From JABAYQ01 sp018608925 (GTDB lineage Bacteria > Bacteroidota > Bacteroidia > Flavobacteriales > UBA7312), in contig JASJHQ010000077.1 of the NCBI GenBank assembly GCA_037625715.1, forward strand, positions 1 to 19,235: DNA of 19,235 bases, given 5' to 3'. Shown here one piece after another: positions 15,672-19,235 of the stretch. A program made the position numbers and the translations under genes. The notes beneath the pieces were generated by a model. That model saw only the letters and a program-made list of their open reading frames with translations. It was not told the DNA's origin and ran no database searches. Positions within the stretch are counted from its first letter, which is position 1. Each line of letters starts with the position of its first letter.

Positions 15672-16652
15672 TTATCTTGGTCTTGATGTATTATTTCTAT
15701 TTGAACTTCTTGATGGACTTCTAGAAGGGCTTCGCGAATTATTCGAAGGTCTTACACTAGGTGCTTTAGGCTTATTATAAGAAGGCTTTGTATAATTGTT
15801 ATTTGAATTATTTCTTGAAGGTTTAGAATTAATTGTAGGCTTAATGTTTGAAGGCCTTTTAACACTATTATTAATAGGCTTAACAGAATTGTTAATTGGC
15901 CTAGTATTAATGTTTTGATTTTGAGGCTTAATCAATGGCTTCTTAAAGCTTGTGCTAGAATTAGTATTTGTATTTACATTAGCATTATTATATGGCCTAA
16001 TATTATTAAATGGTGCCTTTGGTTTTTTGTTGGCTTCAGTTCTATTAATAGTAGAAATTGGAGATTTGATTTTCTGATCTACAAACCTATTAGCAAAACT
16101 TTCTGGAGTTTTCTGAACGTTGTAATTTTGTCTAGTACCATAGTAAGTGCTGTTATTGTCGTAGGAATTGAAATAAGTAGGATAAGAAGAACCAGCATAA
16201 TAAGAATTATGGTAGTAATAATCATTCAAACTATGGTAGTTATTATAATAACCATGGTGATGATGGCTATAGTAATTAGGATGCCAGAAATCATATCCAT
16301 AATAAATACTTACTCCGTAATTATAGGGATTGTAGTTGTACCAATAAGAATTAGTGTAAAAGTTATGGTAGTAACCAAATCCTGAAAAAGGACTGTGAAA
16401 CCTTCTGATTCGTGAGGAATAGCCATAATCATAATAATCATCGCTAGAGTATTCATCTACATATTCAATTTGTGAATCATCTTCAGACTCTTGATCAGAA
16501 TACTCTTGTGAAGCAATCTCAGTCTGAGTATTCTCATTGAGTTCGTAATCCTCATCCGAAAAATATATCTCGTCTTTAAAACCTGTTGAAGTAGTATTTA
16601 CCGTAATACAAGAAGTCAAAAAGAAAATAGAAATAATTAGAGCGTTTTTCAT
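15672..16652 (-). CDS. Low-complexity Tyr/His/Asn-rich lipoprotein of unknown function
   Basis: A 326-residue protein with a lipoprotein signal, MKNALIISIFFLTSC, whose LTSC lipobox places the lipidated Cys at 15. Three compositional zones follow. Residues about 25-68 are acidic (Asp, Glu, Ser). Residues about 70-180 are extremely rich in Tyr, His, Asn and Ser, with runs such as YYSHHHHGYYNNYHSLNDYY. From about 200 to the end it is basic and rich in Asn, Pro, Ser, Arg and Lys, with short repeats such as RPINNSVKPINNSVKRPSN and SPSRSPSRS. No enzymatic motif is visible. Such proteins are probably disordered and sit in the outer membrane or on the surface. The barrel gene follows after 8 bp, which suggests the two work together, but this is only context. 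A 156-codon frame on the opposite strand is an artefact of this bias. Confidence 0.7.
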   Translation of the reverse strand: MKNALIISIFFLTSCITVNTTSTGFKDEIYFSDEDYELNENTQTEIASQEYSDQESEDDSQIEYVDEYSSDDYYDYGYSSRIRRFHSPFSGFGYYHNFYTNSYWYNYNPYNYGVSIYYGYDFWHPNYYSHHHHGYYNNYHSLNDYYYHNSYYAGSSYPTYFNSYDNNSTYYGTRQNYNVQKTPESFANRFVDQKIKSPISTINRTEANKKPKAPFNNIRPYNNANVNTNTNSSTSFKKPLIKPQNQNINTRPINNSVKPINNSVKRPSNIKPTINSKPSRNNSNNNYTKPSYNKPKAPSVRPSNNSRSPSRSPSRSSNRNNTSRPR

Positions 16653-16708
16653 AGTAAATGATATTTATTTGCAAAAGACAAAATATTAGCTTTTAGATTT
16701 AAAAAGAT

Positions 16709-16716
16709 TAATTTTG
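16709..16716 (+). promoter_or_regulatory. Candidate -7 element for the proS operon
   Basis: TAATTTTG matches TAnnTTTG, 55 bp upstream of the proS ATG. No good -33 box lies at the expected spacing. It is in the 119-bp divergent region between proS and the lipoprotein gene; no full -7 match is visible for the lipoprotein side. Confidence 0.4.
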
Positions 16717-16771
16717 TTTAGAACGTATATTATTACACTAAAGTACATAAAAAGGAATAAATAAATTTAGA

Positions 16772-18247
16772 ATGGCAAAAGATTTTACTACAAGAGCGGA
16801 AGATTATTCAAAATGGTATAATGAATTGGTAACTAAAGCAGATTTAGCTGAAAATTCTGGGGTAAGAGGATGTATGGTTATCAAACCATACGGATATGCA
16901 ATTTGGGAGAAAATGCAACAGCAATTAGACAAAATGTTTAAAGAGACAGGTCATTCCAACGCCTATTTCCCTCTGTTTATTCCGAAATCATATCTTAGTA
17001 AAGAAGCTCAACACGTAGAAGGCTTTGCTAAAGAATGTGCCGTAGTTACTCATTATAGACTAAAAACAAGTGAGGACGGAAAAAGTGTTGTAGTTGATCC
17101 TGATGCAAAACTTGAAGAAGAATTAATAGTAAGACCAACGTCTGAAACAATTATATGGGATACTTATAGAGGATGGATTCAGTCCTACAGAGACTTACCT
17201 ATTTTAGTTAACCAATGGGCAAATGTTGTTCGTTGGGAAATGAGAACAAGACTCTTTTTAAGAACTGCCGAATTTCTTTGGCAAGAAGGCCATACTGCTC
17301 ACGCTACAAAACAAGAAGCAATAGATGAAACAGAACAAATGATTAATGTTTATTCTGATTTTGCTGAAGAATTTATGGCAATGCCAGTAATTAAAGGATT
17401 AAAAAGCGAAAAAGAACGTTTTGCTGGAGCAAAAGAAACTTATTGTATAGAAGCGCTAATGCAAGATGGAAAAGCTTTACAAGCAGGAACTTCCCACTTT
17501 CTTGGTCAAAATTTCGCAAAAGCATTCGATGTAAAATTTACAAGTAAAGAAGGAAAACAAGAATATGTTTGGGCGTCCTCATGGGGAGTATCAACACGAT
17601 TAATGGGTGCTTTAATTATGACTCACTCCGATGACCATGGTTTAGTCCTTCCTCCAAAACTAGCTCCTTATCAGGTTGTAATTGTACCTATCTACAAAAG
17701 TCAAGAACAATTAGATCTAATAAGCGAGAAAGCCCTTTCTATTAAAAAAGAATTAGAAAAAGCAGGCGTAAGTGTAAAGTTTGACAATAGAGATTTTCAC
17801 AAGCCTGGTTATAAATTTGCAGAGTACGAATTTAAAGGTGTTCCATTAAGAATTGCTATTGGCCCTAGAGACTTAGAAAACAATACTGTAGAGCTAGCAC
17901 GTAGAGATCTGTTATCAAAACAAACTGTAGAAAACAAAAATCTTAACGATACTGTTGTTGGGTTATTAGATGACATTCAAAAAAACTTACTTAATAAAGC
18001 TTTAAAGTTTAGAAAGGAAAACACTCAAGACGCAAACACTTATGAGGAATTTAAGGAATTAATTTCTAAGGACGCGGGCTTTGTTTACGCTCATTGGGAT
18101 GGTTCTTCAGAATCAGAACAAAAAATAAAAGAAGAAACAAAAGCTACAATACGCTGCATTCCTTTAGACAATAAATTAGAGGATGGAAAATGTATTTACA
18201 GTGGTAAACCATCAACTCAAAGAGTAATATTCGCTAAATCTTATTAA
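16772..18247 (+). CDS. proS: Prolyl-tRNA synthetase, archaeal/eukaryotic-like short type
   Basis: A class II aminoacyl-tRNA synthetase that attaches proline to tRNA-Pro. The 491-residue length and absence of the editing insertion between motifs 2 and 3 mark the archaeal/eukaryotic-like type, not the roughly 570-residue E. coli type. Visible elements are FPLFIPKSYL (66-75), RPTSE (121-125), motif 2 RWEMRTRLFLRTAEFLWQEG (154-173) with HTAH after it, motif 3 GVSTRLMGALIMTHSDDHG (272-290), an anticodon-binding domain from about 298, and the C-terminal TIRCIPLD...GKPSTQRVIFAKSY. The ATG is supported by AKDFTTRAEDYSKWYNELV at the start, normal for the type. The C-terminal zinc site appears degenerate: D443 and S448 occur where relatives have Cys, and the last pair is C474 with S477. 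The next gene starts with no spacer. Confidence 0.96.
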   Translation: MAKDFTTRAEDYSKWYNELVTKADLAENSGVRGCMVIKPYGYAIWEKMQQQLDKMFKETGHSNAYFPLFIPKSYLSKEAQHVEGFAKECAVVTHYRLKTSEDGKSVVVDPDAKLEEELIVRPTSETIIWDTYRGWIQSYRDLPILVNQWANVVRWEMRTRLFLRTAEFLWQEGHTAHATKQEAIDETEQMINVYSDFAEEFMAMPVIKGLKSEKERFAGAKETYCIEALMQDGKALQAGTSHFLGQNFAKAFDVKFTSKEGKQEYVWASSWGVSTRLMGALIMTHSDDHGLVLPPKLAPYQVVIVPIYKSQEQLDLISEKALSIKKELEKAGVSVKFDNRDFHKPGYKFAEYEFKGVPLRIAIGPRDLENNTVELARRDLLSKQTVENKNLNDTVVGLLDDIQKNLLNKALKFRKENTQDANTYEEFKELISKDAGFVYAHWDGSSESEQKIKEETKATIRCIPLDNKLEDGKCIYSGKPSTQRVIFAKSY

Positions 18248-18916
18248 ATGAAGAATAAAGAGATATTAGAAAAACTAGCCGTAAAATCAGTTACCAAACA
18301 AAAAGTACACCGAACTACCAAAGAAGTTTTTGGACTTTTAAAAAACTGTTGTGCCAATATTGCTAGTGAGCTTAACAAAGAATCTAAACTCATAGACAAT
18401 AACGTATCGATTTCTTTAATTGAAAACGGAGATTATGAGTTTAAACTACAGTTCTCTGGGGATGTTTTAATCTTTAACATGCACTCTAACACATTTACTT
18501 TTGATGAAAAGCATGAAATATGGAACAATCCTAAAATAAAAGAGGATAGCTTAAACGCATACTGCGGAGTAATAAATGTTTACAATTTTTTAAACGACAG
18601 CTTTAAACATAACAGATTAAATGACCTTGGCTTTTTGGTGTCTAGAATATTCATAAACAAAGACAAAAACTTCTTTGTGGAAAGCAAAGCAAGTTTGACT
18701 GATGAAGTATCAAATTTCAATAATGAGAAAATAAATGATGCTTTTTTAAGCGATATTGTTAGCCAACTTATTCTGTTTTCTATTGATTTCGAATTATTAA
18801 CGCCTTCTTTTGATGACGTTCAGGTCGTAAGCTTACACGAAATGATCAAAATAAACAACGAAATGAAGCTAAAAACATCTAAGAAACTAGGTTATAAGTT
18901 CTCAAACGAAAAATAA
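18248..18916 (+). CDS. Conserved-looking hypothetical protein linked to proS
   Basis: I do not recognise the family. It is a 222-residue soluble protein without a signal peptide, membrane helix or Cys motif. The N-terminus is basic and helical (MKNKEILEKLAVKSVTKQKV), the middle has alternating strands (YEFKLQFSGDVLIFNMHSNT), and the C-terminus is amphipathic with a basic end (KLKTSKKLGYKFSNEK). Its ATG follows the proS TAA directly, which predicts translation from the proS message by re-initiation. Base composition and codon use look like those of its neighbours, so there is no sign of recent transfer. A T run follows the stop, but without a GC stem, so termination before the tRNA gene is uncertain. 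Confidence 0.7.
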   Translation: MKNKEILEKLAVKSVTKQKVHRTTKEVFGLLKNCCANIASELNKESKLIDNNVSISLIENGDYEFKLQFSGDVLIFNMHSNTFTFDEKHEIWNNPKIKEDSLNAYCGVINVYNFLNDSFKHNRLNDLGFLVSRIFINKDKNFFVESKASLTDEVSNFNNEKINDAFLSDIVSQLILFSIDFELLTPSFDDVQVVSLHEMIKINNEMKLKTSKKLGYKFSNEK

Positions 18917-18937
18917 TTTTTTTTTTAGTCTTACGAT

Positions 18938-18967
18938 TTTGAAAAATTATAAAAGATATTATATTTG
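18938..18967 (+). promoter_or_regulatory. Promoter of tRNA-Glu
   Basis: TTTG (18938-18941), an 18-nt spacer and TATATTTG (18960-18967) match the Bacteroidota promoter. The tRNA begins 21 bp after the -7 box, which leaves a short leader of roughly 14-17 nt. Confidence 0.7.
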
Positions 18968-18988
18968 CAACGCTAAAATTTTGGGCCC

Positions 18989-19060
18989 GGCCCATTCGTC
19001 TAGTGGTTAGGACGCCAGGTTTTCATCCTGGAAACAGGAGTTCGATTCTCCTATGGGCTA
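18989..19060 (+). tRNA. tRNA-Glu (anticodon UUC)
   Basis: A 72-nt gene that folds into a full cloverleaf. The acceptor stem is GGCCCAT (18989-18995) with ATGGGCT (19053-19059), including a G1-U72 wobble, and A at 19060 is the discriminator. The D arm contains TAGTGGTTAGGA. The anticodon stem CCAGG/CCTGG (19015-19019 and 19027-19031) holds TTTTCAT, with anticodon TTC at 19022-19024. The T arm is AGGAG-TTCGATT-CTCCT. CCA is not encoded and must be added after transcription. A promoter and a terminator flank it closely, so it is its own unit, perhaps also reached by read-through from proS. Confidence 0.96.
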
Positions 19061-19061
19061 C

Positions 19062-19095
19062 AAAACCTCACTTTTTTAAAAGTGAGGTTTTTTTT
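19062..19095 (+). terminator. Rho-independent terminator after tRNA-Glu, possibly bidirectional
   Basis: CCTCACTTT (19066-19074) pairs with AAAGTGAGG (19079-19087), extended by A4/T4 on the outside (19062-19065 and 19088-19091), and is followed by T to 19095. It starts 2 bp after the tRNA. The A run on the left side would give a U run on the minus strand, so it could also stop the nuclease gene, whose stop codon lies in its right edge. Confidence 0.88.
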
Positions 19096-19235
19096 AATCC
19101 CTATTACAGACTGTTTTAAAATCACACCACTTACACACATCGGTGTTATCCGTTTGACAGAAAGACAGACTAGGATTTCTTACATCGCTTATTAGCTCTT
19201 TAAGATGGTGTTCGAAATCTGAGATATCTTCATCG
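19094..19235 (-). CDS. C-terminus of an AddB-like PD-(D/E)XK nuclease (runs off the right edge)
   Basis: The minus strand from 19235 down to a TAA at 19094-19096 is open and encodes the last 46 residues of a protein. The end contains FCQTDNTDVCKWCDFKTVCN, with Cys at fragment positions 26, 34, 37 and 43. The C-x2-C-x5-C cluster, with one Cys further upstream, is the C-terminal iron-sulfur signature of AddB/RecB-type PD-(D/E)XK nucleases, which process double-strand breaks with a helicase partner. The catalytic residues lie outside the window, so nuclease activity cannot be checked. The stop codon lies in the T run of the tRNA terminator, which can serve this gene from the other side. Without the N-terminal part, a CRISPR Cas4-like or other exonuclease cannot be fully excluded. 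Confidence 0.65.
   Translation of the reverse strand, partial: DEDISDFEHHLKELISDVRNPSLSFCQTDNTDVCKWCDFKTVCNRD

Noticed and set aside
15915..16385. 156-codon open frame on the plus strand opposite the lipoprotein gene
   Set aside because: Its Ile/Val-rich repeats are the complement of Tyr/Asn/His-rich codons in the real gene; no start context or family supports it.
18909..18926. A-run/T-run after the 222-residue protein as a possible terminator
   Set aside because: An A-T only stem with no GC core; unlikely to stop transcription by itself.
18983..18988. GGGCCC palindrome upstream of tRNA-Glu as a regulatory site
   Set aside because: Six bases alone are not evidence of a binding site; it is better considered as part of the leader hairpin.
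1..19235. CRISPR array, insertion sequence, prophage, toxin-antitoxin or defence system
   Set aside because: No spaced repeats, terminal inverted repeats, transposase, integrase or toxin-like small gene pairs are visible; composition is even throughout.

Overview
The window looks like ordinary, gene-dense chromosome from a low-GC member of the Bacteroidota, most likely Flavobacteriales. Four things point there: a type IX secretion (T9SS) C-terminal sorting domain, families typical of the group (DUF4834, choice-of-anchor B, YfhO, an OmpP1/FadL porin, the short archaeal-like ProRS), A/T-rich translation starts without Shine-Dalgarno motifs, and several matches to the Bacteroidota promoter (-33 TTTG, -7 TAnnTTTG). 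I see no insertion sequence, integrase, phage gene, CRISPR array or defence island.

Layout. Bases 1-118 hold the N-terminus of a secreted protein on the minus strand, followed by about 250 bp with little except a possible 24-residue ORF. Bases 367-7498 are a minus-strand series read right to left: rpmH (ribosomal protein L34, which has its own strong promoter and terminator), carB, a DUF4834 membrane protein, a YfhO-family membrane protein and a glycosyltransferase. From carB onward the genes touch, overlap or lie within 36 bp of each other. Bases 7567-10721 are a second minus-strand operon: lpxK (lipid A), purine nucleoside phosphorylase and a T9SS-exported choice-of-anchor B protein. Bases 10795-12656 are a plus-strand pair, a Nif3-like metal protein and a coiled-coil zinc-ribbon protein, ending in a strong terminator. 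A secreted TPR protein (12714-14189) starts directly at that terminator and overlaps tail-to-tail with a minus-strand pair, an OmpP1/FadL-like barrel and a low-complexity lipoprotein (14170-16652). Bases 16772-19060 carry proS, an unknown 222-residue protein and tRNA-Glu(UUC) on the plus strand. At the right edge is the C-terminus of an AddB-like PD-(D/E)XK nuclease on the minus strand.

How the genes relate. Several serve the envelope (LpxK, YfhO, glycosyltransferase, FadL-like porin, lipoprotein, T9SS cargo). Others are core housekeeping (L34, CarB, PNP, ProRS, tRNA-Glu). The close spacing suggests shared transcripts rather than one pathway.

I did not find a convincing new multi-gene system. 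The points most worth a second look are local: a terminator fused to the next gene's possible -7 box and start codon, an Asp at the purine-specificity position of PNP, a CarB without its allosteric domain, a ProRS whose zinc site has decayed, a possible competing hairpin in the tRNA-Glu leader, and an uncharacterised protein translationally linked to proS.
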